Origin: Frigoribacterium endophyticum
Lineage (GTDB): Bacteria > Actinomycetota > Actinomycetes > Actinomycetales > Microbacteriaceae
Reading direction: 5' to 3'
NCBI RefSeq assembly: GCF_011759585.1
Contig: NZ_JAAOYV010000002.1
Span: 555,510-619,509, forward strand
DNA: 64,000 nucleotides
In this document: positions 24,858-32,655 of the stretch, in pieces
Numbering within the stretch: position 1 is the first letter of the stretch
Layout: each line of letters opens with the position of its first letter
Translations under genes and position numbers: made by a program
Notes under the pieces: model-generated
Told to the model about the DNA's origin: nothing
Databases searched by the model: none
Seen by the model: only the letters and a program-made list of their open reading frames with translations

Positions 24858-25544
24858 GTGTCCGTCGCCTCGACCACCCCGCCCCCGTCGCCGTGGGAGT
24901 CCGTGGCCGGTGACCTGCTCGACGGGCTGCACCCGCGACTCCGCCCGTACTTCGCGGCGATCCCGGCCGGCTCGGTGGGCGTCGGCCACGGCGTCTTCGA
25001 CCGCGTGGGCACCCCGCGGCGCTGGCTGTGGCCGGTGCTCGCCGTGCTCGGCCGGCAGGGCGTGCTCTTCCCCGTCTGGCAGCACGACGTGCCCTTCGGC
25101 GTCGTGAACACCCCCGGCGTCGACCCCGCCGGCGACGTCGTGGTGGGCGCGGTGCGCACGTTCGCGTTCTCGGACGACCCCGACTCGCACCGGAGCATGG
25201 TCGACGCGATCACCGCGGGGCCGAGCGGCCTCGTCGACCACCTGGGCACGCGACGCCGCTGGTCGGCCGACCTCGCCGTGGCCGTCGTCGACGGCGGGCT
25301 CGTGCTCACGTCGGGGGCGCTCGCCCTGCGCGTCGGGCGCCGGCACCTCCCGCTGCCCCGGGCGGTCTCGCCGCGCGTCACGCTGCACGAGGCCTTCGAC
25401 CCGGCGGCCGGGCGCCAGCGCGTCTCGCTGACGCTCGACGCTCCCGTCGTCGGGCGGATCTACGAGTACTCCGGACACTTCGACTACCGGATCGAGCCCC
25501 GCGCCGCGGCGGCCGACCGCCACCCAGGGGGAACCACCACATGA
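24858..25544 (+). CDS. DUF4166 domain protein
   Basis: A 228-residue protein with the DUF4166 pattern (HPRLRPYFAAIPAGSVGVGHGVFDRVGTPRRWLWP is the typical opening, here split over residues 25-60). The domain is often fused or adjacent to SDR or epimerase proteins, but its function is not known. GTG start at 24858 with a leaderless-type -10. Its stop overlaps the next gene's start (ATGA), so the DUF4166 protein and the TIGR01777-type epimerase are almost certainly made together and may form one functional unit. Confidence 0.85.
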   Translation: MSVASTTPPPSPWESVAGDLLDGLHPRLRPYFAAIPAGSVGVGHGVFDRVGTPRRWLWPVLAVLGRQGVLFPVWQHDVPFGVVNTPGVDPAGDVVVGAVRTFAFSDDPDSHRSMVDAITAGPSGLVDHLGTRRRWSADLAVAVVDGGLVLTSGALALRVGRRHLPLPRAVSPRVTLHEAFDPAAGRQRVSLTLDAPVVGRIYEYSGHFDYRIEPRAAAADRHPGGTTT

Positions 25545-26521
25545 CCGAGCACGTCGTCCTCGCCGGGGCCTCCGGCTTCATCGGCCAGCACCTCGCCGCC
25601 GCGTACCGCGCGCGCGGCGCCCGCGTCAGCACGGTCGGACGCTCCGGCTCCGACGCGAGCTGGGGCGACACCGCGGGCATCACGGCCCTGCTCGAGGGCG
25701 CCGACGCGCTCGTGAACCTGGCCGGCAAGAGCGTCGACTGCCGCTACGGGCCCGAGAACCGCGCCGAGATCCTCCGGTCGCGGGTCGAGACCACGCGGGA
25801 GCTGGCGGAGGCGGTGCTCGCGTGCACCGCGCCTCCTGCGGTCTGGTTCAACTCGTCGACCGCGACGATCTACCGCCACGCCGAGGACCGCCCGATGACC
25901 GAGTCGACCGGGCAGGTCGGCACCGGCTTCTCGGTCGACGTGGCGACGGCCTGGGAGCGCGAGTTCTTCGCACCCGACCTGCCCGCGACCCGTCGGGTCG
26001 CGCTGCGGATGGCGATCGTGCTCGGCGACGGCAGCGCGCTGGTGCCGCTGATGGGGCTGGCCCGCGCCGGCCTCGGCGGGCCGCAGCTCGACGGCCCGTG
26101 GCCCGCGACGCGGGCGCGGCTCGCGGCCGGGACGCACCACCGCGAGGGGGCCGGCGGCGGGCGCCAGAAGTTCAGCTGGATCCACGTCGACGACGTGCTC
26201 GGCAGCATCGAGTGGCTGCGCGAGCACGAGGAGCTCGACGGGGTCGTGAACCTCTCGTCGCCGAACCCGACCGACAACCGGACGATGATGGGCATCGTCC
26301 GCCGCGCGGTGGGGATGCCCGTCGGCCTGCCGGCGACGCGGTGGATGCTCGAGCTCGGCACGGCCGTGCTGCGCACGGAGACGGAGCTCGTGCTGAAGAG
26401 CCGGTGGGTGCTGCCGGAGCGCCTGGTCGAGGGCGGCTACGAGTTCGTGCACCCGTACCTCGACGAGGCGGTCAAGGGCGTCGTCGCCGAGCGGCGGCAG
26501 CGGATCGGCGGCCGCGGGTAG
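25541..26521 (+). CDS. TIGR01777-family NAD(P)-binding epimerase
   Basis: A 326-residue extended SDR. The N-terminal motif is LAGASGFIGQHLAAAY, followed by the family-typical VNLAGKSVDCRYGPENRAEILRSR region (split, residues 62-85). The C-terminus fits DUF1731 (GMPVGLPATRWMLELG). The usual catalytic Tyr context is ATIYRHA. An insertion of about 25 residues (PWPATRARLAAGTHHREGAG) interrupts the normal GPQLDG-GRQKFSWIH block. ATG at 25541 overlaps the DUF4166 stop; AGGGGGA precedes it. Substrate unknown. Confidence 0.88.
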   Translation: MTEHVVLAGASGFIGQHLAAAYRARGARVSTVGRSGSDASWGDTAGITALLEGADALVNLAGKSVDCRYGPENRAEILRSRVETTRELAEAVLACTAPPAVWFNSSTATIYRHAEDRPMTESTGQVGTGFSVDVATAWEREFFAPDLPATRRVALRMAIVLGDGSALVPLMGLARAGLGGPQLDGPWPATRARLAAGTHHREGAGGGRQKFSWIHVDDVLGSIEWLREHEELDGVVNLSSPNPTDNRTMMGIVRRAVGMPVGLPATRWMLELGTAVLRTETELVLKSRWVLPERLVEGGYEFVHPYLDEAVKGVVAERRQRIGGRG

Positions 26522-26574
26522 GCGGCCGCGGGTAGCGCCGCCCGCGACGCGGGGGCCGGGGGCGGTCGCCTCCT

Positions 26575-26602
26575 GCCTGCGCCTGCGCCTGCGCCTGCGC
26601 CT
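26575..26602. repeat. GCCTGC hexamer repeat at the end of the glutaredoxin gene
   Basis: Nearly five head-to-tail copies run up to the stop codon of the gene at 26601. A similar hexamer tract occurs at about 62302-62324. Probably replication slippage. Confidence 0.8.
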
Positions 26603-26846
26603 AGAGCTTCGCGGCGAGCTCGGGGTCGGTGGGCTCGACGAGGTGGCTGCCGTCGGGGAAGACCACGACGGGGATCTGCGTGCGACCGCTGATCGCGTAC
26701 GCCCGGTCGGCGCCGTCCTCCACCGCCTCCACGTCGACGTAGTCGTACGCGACGCCCTCGCGGTCGAGCAGCGCCTTGGAGCGGCGGCAGTCGCGGCACC
26801 AGTCGGCGCCGAACATGAGGATGCGGTCGGGGTTCTGGTCGCTCAT
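26601..26846 (-). CDS. Glutaredoxin-like (mycoredoxin-type) protein
   Basis: An 81-residue thioredoxin-fold protein. The active-site motif is WCRDCRRSK near residues 16-24, and the cis-Pro loop is TQIPVVVFPDGSHLVEPT. The CxxC with preceding Trp and the VEPT end resemble actinobacterial mycoredoxins or glutaredoxin-family proteins that reduce mixed disulfides with mycothiol. Partner not known. A -10-like TAGGCT (26859-26854) is 7 nt before the ATG. Divergent from the amidohydrolase at 26940. Confidence 0.9.
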   Translation of the reverse strand: MSDQNPDRILMFGADWCRDCRRSKALLDREGVAYDYVDVEAVEDGADRAYAISGRTQIPVVVFPDGSHLVEPTDPELAAKL

Positions 26847-26853
26847 GCGGGCG

Positions 26854-26939
26854 AGCCTATCTGCGGGGGCGGGAGGCGACTCCCCCTGTTCGCACGGGGC
26901 GGAAACGCGCCCGACACACGGCGCTGCTAGGAATCTCGC
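26854..26939. promoter_or_regulatory. Divergent leaderless promoters, glutaredoxin and amidohydrolase
   Basis: Minus-strand TAGGCT at 26859-26854 and plus-strand TAGGAA at 26928-26933 lie 7 and 6 nt from their ATGs. Neither gene has a Shine-Dalgarno sequence. GGAAACGCGCCCG at 26901-26913 weakly recalls the operator motif of the purine cluster. Confidence 0.4.
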
Positions 26940-28433
26940 ATGGCCACGACTCCCCTGCCGACCTCCCTGCCGCCGGGCCGCCTGCTCGAGGTCCGCGGCG
27001 CCGTGCGCGTCGTCGTCGACGAGGCGACCGAGACCACCGACAGCCTCTGGGTGCGGGACGGCGTCGTGGTGGCGCCCCCGGGCGAGGACGCGCTGCGCGG
27101 CGGGCACGACGTGCTCGACGCCGGCGGGTGCGTCGTCACGCCGGGGCTCGTCAACGCGCACCACCACCTGCTGCAGAGCGGGTTCCGCACGCTGCCCGGC
27201 ACCCGCCACGTGCCGATGGCCGAGTGGCTGCCCGCGATGGCGGCGGCGTACGGCTCGGCCGTGATCGACCCGTCGCTCGTCGCGGCGACCACGGCCGTCG
27301 GGGTCGCCGAGGGGCTGCTCGCGGGCGTGACGACGGTCGCGGACCACCAGCTGAACTGGCCCGCCGCGCCCGCGCTCGGCGGGGCCGCCCTCGGCGGGGC
27401 CGCGGCGGACGCCGCCGTGGCCGACACCGTCGCGATCGCCCGGAGCATCGCGGCGACGGCCCGGGGGCTCGGCGGGCGGCTGGTCTTCGTGCGGGGCTCG
27501 GCCCGCGACGACCCCCAGCGCGCCGCGGCGTCGGCCGAGGCGATCGTGCAGGGGCTGCTCGGGGCGGAGGGCCCGGTGCCGCCGGGCGGGGTGAGCGCCG
27601 ACGGGATGCTCCAGCTCGCCGTCGGGCCGGCGGGCGTGCACAGCGACGGACGCGAGACCTTCGAGCTGCTGGCCGAGGTCGCGGCCCGCCACGGGCTGAG
27701 GAGGCGCACCCAGGCGAACGAGCAGGTCGACGTCGCGATCGCCCTCGAGCGCTGGGGGCGTCGCCCCCTCGACCTGCTCGACGAGTGGGGCTGGCTCGCC
27801 GACGACGTCACGATCGCCCACCTCTGCGCGGTCGACGCGTCGGAGGTGGCGCGGCTCGCGGCGGCCGGGGTCACGGCGACGCACGCCCCGGGGTGCGACC
27901 TGCCGATGGGCTGGGGCGTGGCGCCGGTCGCGGCCCTGCGCGCGGCGGGGGTCGTCGTCGGGCTCGGCACGAGCGGCGGCGGGAGCAACGACGCGGGGCA
28001 CCTGCTGGCGGACGCGCGGCTGGCGATGCAGGTCGCGCCGCTGGCGCCGCGGCCGGCGAGCGCCGCGGGCGCTGCGGGCGCCGGGGGTGCCGAGGACGGG
28101 GAGGGCGCCGGGGGTGCTGCCTCGTCGCCGACGCTGACGCTGACCGCCCGGGACGCGCTCGGGCTCGCCACCTCCGGCTCGGCCGCCGGGCTGGGCCGCC
28201 CCGAGCTCGGCCACCTCCGGCCCGGTGCCGCCGCCGACCTCTGCCTCTGGGACGTCTCGGGCGTCGCGGACGCCGGGGTCGCCGACCCGGTCGCGGGGCT
28301 GCTCTGGGCGAGCCCGGGGCGGCGTCCGCGCCACGTGCTCGTGGCGGGCCGCCCTGTGGTGCGTGACGGGCGCCTCCTCGGGGCCGACGAGCACGAGCTG
28401 GTCGCGGCCCTCCGCGAGCGCGTCGGCCGCTAG
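26940..28433 (+). CDS. Amidohydrolase-family protein with altered active site
   Basis: A 497-residue protein of the ATZ/TRZ, 8-oxoguanine-deaminase-like group. The first metal motif HHH is at 74-76 (in LVNAHHHLLQ) and AHLC supplies H294. The usual second-metal His (HTHLAE in relatives) is Gln258 (RTQANE), and the metal/catalytic Asp (usually in DGSASND) is Ser345 (GTSGGGSND). Two key residues are thus missing, so it may be inactive or use different chemistry. A Gly/Ala-rich insertion lies near 370-390. The position before a reductase gene and near the purine island suggests a heterocycle substrate. Confidence 0.85.
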   Translation: MATTPLPTSLPPGRLLEVRGAVRVVVDEATETTDSLWVRDGVVVAPPGEDALRGGHDVLDAGGCVVTPGLVNAHHHLLQSGFRTLPGTRHVPMAEWLPAMAAAYGSAVIDPSLVAATTAVGVAEGLLAGVTTVADHQLNWPAAPALGGAALGGAAADAAVADTVAIARSIAATARGLGGRLVFVRGSARDDPQRAAASAEAIVQGLLGAEGPVPPGGVSADGMLQLAVGPAGVHSDGRETFELLAEVAARHGLRRRTQANEQVDVAIALERWGRRPLDLLDEWGWLADDVTIAHLCAVDASEVARLAAAGVTATHAPGCDLPMGWGVAPVAALRAAGVVVGLGTSGGGSNDAGHLLADARLAMQVAPLAPRPASAAGAAGAGGAEDGEGAGGAASSPTLTLTARDALGLATSGSAAGLGRPELGHLRPGAAADLCLWDVSGVADAGVADPVAGLLWASPGRRPRHVLVAGRPVVRDGRLLGADEHELVAALRERVGR

Positions 28434-28742
28434 CCGGCCACCGGCCGCCCTGACCGCTGGCTGCTGGCTGCTGCCCACCGGCCGCCCTGCCTGCAGAACC
28501 CGACCGGTACCCCTCCGGCCCGCCTCCCCCGCCCGCAATTGCCGACCGAGGCGTCTCTGGGACGTGGAAAGACCTCTACCAGACCGCCTCTGACGGCGGA
28601 TCTGTCGGCATTTGCAGGAGTTGACACACACCGGCCGCGTGCATGGTCGGCATCAGCAGGAGGCGCGGGACGAGCTACGGCGGGAGGCGCGGGGCGGGAG
28701 GCGCGGGGCGAGCCGGGGCGGGAGGCGCGGGGCGCGCGGGCG
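28434..28742. other. Gene-free stretch with long imperfect hairpin
   Basis: No gene is seen in this 309-bp stretch. It holds an inverted repeat with 11 of 12 matching bases (GCAATTGCCGAC at 28535-28546, GTCGGCATTTGC at 28604-28615) and partial inner pairing. It also holds a duplicated CCACCGGCCGCCCTG (28437 and 28475) and four copies of GGAGGCGCGG between 28659 and 28730. The hairpin could be a terminator for the reductase gene or a small inverted-repeat element. Confidence 0.6.
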
Positions 28743-29705
28743 CTACAGGTCGAGCACCAGCCGGGGGCACGCGGCCCGCGAGACGCAGGGGAACATGCGG
28801 TCGCCGGCGGCCTGCTCGTCGGGCGTGAGGATCGAGTCGCGGTGGTCCACCTCGCCCTCGACGACGGGCGTCTCGCAGGTGCCGCAGGTGCCCTCGCGGC
28901 AGCTCGACAGCACCAGCACGCCGGCCTCCTCGACGACGTCGAGCACCGAGCGGTCGGGCGGCACCGTGACCGTCAGGCCCGAGGCGGCGAGCTCGACCTC
29001 GAACGACTCGTGCCGCACCGGCTCGCCGACCTCCTTCGGCTCGAAGCGCTCGACGACGACCTGCCGCCCGGCACCGGCCGCCTCGACGGCCGAGACCAGC
29101 CGCTCGGGCCCGCAGCAGTAGGTCGTCGTGAACGCGGCCATCCCGGCGAAGAGGGCGTCGACGTCGAGCCGGTCGCCCTCGTCGGCGGCGTGCACGTGCA
29201 GCCGGTCGCCGTGCAGCTCGACCAGCTCGTCGAGCAGGGCGAGGGAGGCGCGGCTGCGGCCGGCGTAGTGGATCACGTACCCGACGCCCGCGCGCGCCGC
29301 CGCCCGCGCCATCGCCGAGATCGGCGTGACGCCGATGCCGCCCGCGACGAACACGTACGAGGTGCCGCGACGCGGCTCGAACTCGAAGTGGTTGCGGGGC
29401 CCGGCCAGCCGCACCGCGTCGCCGACGGCCAGGGAGTCGTGCAGCCAGGCCGAGCCTCCACGTCCGCCCGTCTCGCGCAGCACGCCGATCCGCCAGGTGG
29501 GCCCGTCGGGGTCGCCGCAGAGCGAGTACTGCCGCACCTCTCCCCCGGGCAGGGCGACGTCGACGTGGGCGCCGGGCTGCCAGCGCGGCAGGGGGAGGCC
29601 GTCGGGCGCCGCGAACTCGAAGAGCTCGACCCGGTCGGCGGAGCGGGTGCGCGCCGTCACGAGGACGTCGAGGGCGGTGTCGGGCAGTCGGGTGGGGGCG
29701 GTCAC
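28743..29705 (-). CDS. PDR/VanB-family ferredoxin reductase (oxygenase reductase component)
   Basis: A 320-residue electron-transfer protein: FMN/FAD-binding domain (RQYSLCGDP), NAD-binding domain (FVAGGIGVTPISAMA) and a C-terminal plant-type [2Fe-2S] domain with CREGTCGTC and a distal Cys in FPCVSRA. The domain order is that of phthalate dioxygenase reductase. Such proteins pass electrons from NADH to a Rieske oxygenase, but none is found in this window. The start GTG at 29705 overlaps the stop of the XRE-cupin gene, so the two are translationally coupled. Confidence 0.92.
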   Translation of the reverse strand: MTAPTRLPDTALDVLVTARTRSADRVELFEFAAPDGLPLPRWQPGAHVDVALPGGEVRQYSLCGDPDGPTWRIGVLRETGGRGGSAWLHDSLAVGDAVRLAGPRNHFEFEPRRGTSYVFVAGGIGVTPISAMARAAARAGVGYVIHYAGRSRASLALLDELVELHGDRLHVHAADEGDRLDVDALFAGMAAFTTTYCCGPERLVSAVEAAGAGRQVVVERFEPKEVGEPVRHESFEVELAASGLTVTVPPDRSVLDVVEEAGVLVLSSCREGTCGTCETPVVEGEVDHRDSILTPDEQAAGDRMFPCVSRAACPRLVLDL

Positions 29706-30358
29706 AGGGTCTCCGGTCTCTGCTTGACGACGAACAGGCGGTAGCCGTCGTCGTCGACGGCGGCCCAGCGGTGGGCGGTGCCCCCGACGTAGTAGAGGGA
29801 GTCGCCGGGGCCGAGCACGTGCACGCCCTCGTCGCCGAGCTCCACGCGCAGGCGACCGGCGAGCACGTGGACGAACTCGTCCTCCGCGTGCTCGAAGAAG
29901 TCGCCGGGGTCGCGGTTGTAGCCGGTCATCTCCATCGGGTGGAAGGCGCGGTCGCCGTGCGTGAGCAGCCGCGCCGAGGCCTGCCCGTAGCGCCCCGTCG
30001 AGCCCTCGGCCGCGGCGACGTGCACGACGCCGGGCTGGTCACCGGGCCGGTCGTCGTCGACCGCGGCGAGGATCTCGACCTGGCTCGTGCCGAGCGCCCG
30101 CGCGATGCGCTCGAGCGAGACCAGGCTCGGCCGGGCGAGCCCGCGCTCGAGCTGGCTGAGGAAGGGGTGCGACAGCTCGGCCTCGCCGGCGAGCTGCACG
30201 AGGGTCAGGCCCCGGGCCCGGCGCAGCCGCCGGATGCGCGAGCCCACGGCGAGCGCCTGCGGGTCGACGGGCGCGGCGGCGGGCGCGGCGGTCACGGCGG
30301 CGGGCCCCGGGGCCGATGCCGGCGCCGGGGTCGCTGCCGACCCGGCGGCGCGAGCCAC
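29702..30358 (-). CDS. XRE-family regulator with cupin domain
   Basis: A 218-residue regulator. An Ala/Pro-rich N-terminus is followed by an HTH_3 domain (RIRRLRRARGLTLVQLAGEA, residues about 41-95) and a cupin_2 sensor domain (DEFVHVLAGRLRVELGDEGVHVLGPGDSLYYVGGTAHRW, split, about 150-200). It probably senses a small ligand and controls the coupled reductase gene and/or the divergent operon at 30593. First canonical start is GTG at 30358, without a Shine-Dalgarno. The frame stays open upstream to a perfect AGGAGG at 30396-30391 that has no canonical start at the right distance, so the true start is uncertain. Confidence 0.88.
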   Translation of the reverse strand: MARAAGSAATPAPASAPGPAAVTAAPAAAPVDPQALAVGSRIRRLRRARGLTLVQLAGEAELSHPFLSQLERGLARPSLVSLERIARALGTSQVEILAAVDDDRPGDQPGVVHVAAAEGSTGRYGQASARLLTHGDRAFHPMEMTGYNRDPGDFFEHAEDEFVHVLAGRLRVELGDEGVHVLGPGDSLYYVGGTAHRWAAVDDDGYRLFVVKQRPETL

Positions 30359-30460
30359 GGTGTCGAGGTCGTCGAGGGACGTGACGGGAGCCTCCTGGAT
30401 CGGGTGGACAGACGAGGTCTACCACGGCGGTCGGACGGCCCGGCCCGCAATTAACACGGC

Positions 30461-30500
30461 GAAACGACCGCGTCACGTGCCCGAAACGAGCCGTCCTTAG
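30461..30500. promoter_or_regulatory. Two GAAAC-type operator half-motifs before the CodA-like operon
   Basis: CGAAACGACCGCGTCAC (30460) and CGAAACGAGCCGTCC (30482) start 22 bp apart. The second shares GAAAC-N-AGCCGT-N-C with the uricase upstream site TGAAACAAGCCGTTCAC, which suggests one regulator for both operons. Confidence 0.4.
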
Positions 30501-30501
30501 A

Positions 30502-30530
30502 TTGAACCATGTTGATGCGATCAACATTCT
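30502..30530 (+). promoter_or_regulatory. Promoter with operator in the spacer
   Basis: TTGAAC (30502-30507), 17-bp spacer, CATTCT (30525-30530). The inverted repeat ATGTTGA-TGCGA-TCAACAT (30509-30527) fills the spacer, the classic position for a repressor site. The expected transcript starts near 30537, leaving a leader of about 55 nt before the GTG at 30593. Confidence 0.5.
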
Positions 30531-30592
30531 GCACCCTGCACCGACCGGCCCTCCCCCCGAGGGGCCACCGGCCGACAGACCGAGGACGACCC

Positions 30593-31867
30593 GTGAGCCG
30601 ACTCCCCCGCCCGATCTCGCTGCTGACCGCGGCCACCCTGCCCGACGGCTCGGTGGTCGACGTCGTCCTGGCCGGCGACACGGTGGAGGCGGTGGTCCCG
30701 GCGGGCACGGCGGCGCGGGCCCCCGAGGCCGAGACCCTCGACCTCGCCGGCCACCTGCTGCTCACCGCCCCCGCCGAGCCGCACGCCCACCTCGACAAGG
30801 CCCTCTCCTGGGACGCCATCCGGCCCCCGATGGGCGACCTCGAGCTCGCCATCGCCTCCTGGCGCGTGCACGCCGCGACGATGACCGTCGACGACGTGGC
30901 CGACCGCGCCCGCCGCCAGCTGCTCGCGATGCTGGCCCAGGGCACCACCGCGGTCCGCACCCACGTCGACGTGCTGCTCGGCGCCGAGGCGACGCGCGGG
31001 GCGGAGGCGCTGGTGCGGGTGCGCGACGAGCTGCGCGACCTCGTCGACGTCGAGATCGTCGCCCTCGCCTCGCAGGACAGCCCCGACCGCGACGTCGAGG
31101 CCGTCCTCGACCTCGGCGTCGACCTCGTCGGCGGCGCCCCGCACCTCTCCCGCGAGCCCGAGCGCGACCTGCACCGCCTGCTCGACATCGCGGAGCGCCG
31201 CGGCGTCGGCGTCGACCTGCACACCGACGAGAGCCTGCACGGGCCCGACACCCTGCTCGCCCTCGCGCGCCGCGTGGAGGACTGGACGACGCCGGTCTCG
31301 GCCGGCCACTGCGTGCGCCTCGGCAGCATGCCCGCCGCCCAGCGCGACGAGGTGGTCGAGGCGGTCCGCCGTGCCGACGTCGGCGTGATCGCGAACCCGA
31401 TCACGAACCTCTACCTGCAGGGGTGGGAGTCGCCGGTCGCCACGCCCCGCGGCCTCACCGCCGTGCGCGAGCTGCTCGACGCCGGGGTGCGGCTGGCGGC
31501 CGGCGCCGACAACGTGCGCGACCCCTTCAACCCCCTCGGCCGGAGCGACGCCCTCGAGACGGCGATGCTGCTCGTCGTCGCCGGCCACCTGACGATCGAC
31601 GAGGCCTGGCACGCGGTGAGCGACGGGGCGCGGTCGGTCATGGGCCTGCCCGTGGCCGGAGCCGTGGCGGGGGCGCGGGCGGACCTGCTGGCGATCCGCG
31701 CCTCCTCGCTGGCGGAGGCCGTGGCCTCGGCGCCCGCCGACCGCACCGTGCTGCACGCCGGCCGCGTCGTCGCCGAGAGCGTCGTCACGCGGCACGTCGC
31801 CGCCCCCGCCGCCGAGCGCGCCCGGATCGCCGCCCCCACCGACCGCACCCTCACGGAGACCAGGTGA
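30593..31867 (+). CDS. Cytosine-deaminase-like amidohydrolase
   Basis: A 424-residue metal-dependent hydrolase of the CodA group. The metal ligands look intact: HAHLDK, DLHTDE, SAGHC and [16 protein letters not shown]. CodA relatives deaminate or hydrolyse cytosine, isoguanine, creatinine or other small N-heterocycles; the substrate here is not known. GTG at 30593 is chosen because GAGG lies about 8 nt upstream; an earlier ATG at 30509 falls inside the promoter. It is the first gene of an operon with an ABC importer; its stop overlaps the upstream GTG alternative of the next gene. Confidence 0.9.
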   Translation: MSRLPRPISLLTAATLPDGSVVDVVLAGDTVEAVVPAGTAARAPEAETLDLAGHLLLTAPAEPHAHLDKALSWDAIRPPMGDLELAIASWRVHAATMTVDDVADRARRQLLAMLAQGTTAVRTHVDVLLGAEATRGAEALVRVRDELRDLVDVEIVALASQDSPDRDVEAVLDLGVDLVGGAPHLSREPERDLHRLLDIAERRGVGVDLHTDESLHGPDTLLALARRVEDWTTPVSAGHCVRLGSMPAAQRDEVVEAVRRADVGVIANPITNLYLQGWESPVATPRGLTAVRELLDAGVRLAAGADNVRDPFNPLGRSDALETAMLLVVAGHLTIDEAWHAVSDGARSVMGLPVAGAVAGARADLLAIRASSLAEAVASAPADRTVLHAGRVVAESVVTRHVAAPAAERARIAAPTDRTLTETR

Positions 31868-31872
31868 CCCGC

Positions 31873-32655
31873 ATGACCACCACCGCCACCCCCCGCCCGA
31901 GCGCCCCGGCGCCGACGACCGTCGGCACGCTGCTCGACTTCCGCGACGTCGCCATGCGGTTCCCGAACGGCACGGTCGCGCTCGAGGGCGTCGACCTCAC
32001 CGTCGACCGCGGCGAGTTCGTCACGGTCGTCGGCCCCTCGGGCTGCGGCAAGTCGACCCTGCTGCGGATCGCCTCCGGCCTGGAGAGCGCCTCGGCGGGG
32101 CGGGCCGAGGTCGACACCGACCGCATCGGCTACGTCTTCCAAGACGCGACCCTGCTGCCGTGGCGGAACGTCCGCGACAACGTCGAGCTGCTCGCCGAGC
32201 TGAACGGGGCCTCGAAGGCCGACCGGCGCCGCGCCGCCGCCGAGGCCATCGACCTCGTCGGCCTGTCGGGCTTCGAGACGTCGCTGCCGAAGGAGCTCTC
32301 GGGCGGCATGAAGATGCGCGCCTCGCTCGCCCGGTCGCTGACCCTCGACCCCGAGCTGTTCCTCTTCGACGAGCCGTTCGGCGCCCTCGACGAGATCACC
32401 CGCGAGCGCCTCAACGACGAGCTGCTGCGGCTCTTCGTCGAGAAGTCGTTCGCCGGCCTCTTCATCACGCACTCGGTCTCCGAGGCCGTCTACCTCTCCA
32501 CGCGCGTCATCGTCATGTCGGGCCGGCCCGGCGGCATCGTCGGCGAGTTCGACGTGCCGTTCCCGATGCCCCGCGACCCCGACCTGCGCTTCACCCCCGA
32601 GTTCGCCGAGCTGGTCGGCGAGGTCTCGCACGCACTCCGAGAAGGGCACCGCTGA
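31873..32655 (+). CDS. ABC transporter ATP-binding protein (NitT/TauT type)
   Basis: A 260-residue ATPase. Walker [11 protein letters not shown]-loop [10 protein letters not shown], signature LSGGM, Walker [14 protein letters not shown] and switch His in FITHSVSEA are all present. The [13 protein letters not shown] form is typical of the SsuB/TauB/ThiZ group, which imports sulfonates, nitrate, taurine or pyrimidines. ATG at 31873 with AGGTGA upstream; a GTG at 31864 overlapping the previous stop is the alternative. Its stop overlaps the permease start. Confidence 0.95.
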   Translation: MTTTATPRPSAPAPTTVGTLLDFRDVAMRFPNGTVALEGVDLTVDRGEFVTVVGPSGCGKSTLLRIASGLESASAGRAEVDTDRIGYVFQDATLLPWRNVRDNVELLAELNGASKADRRRAAAEAIDLVGLSGFETSLPKELSGGMKMRASLARSLTLDPELFLFDEPFGALDEITRERLNDELLRLFVEKSFAGLFITHSVSEAVYLSTRVIVMSGRPGGIVGEFDVPFPMPRDPDLRFTPEFAELVGEVSHALREGHR

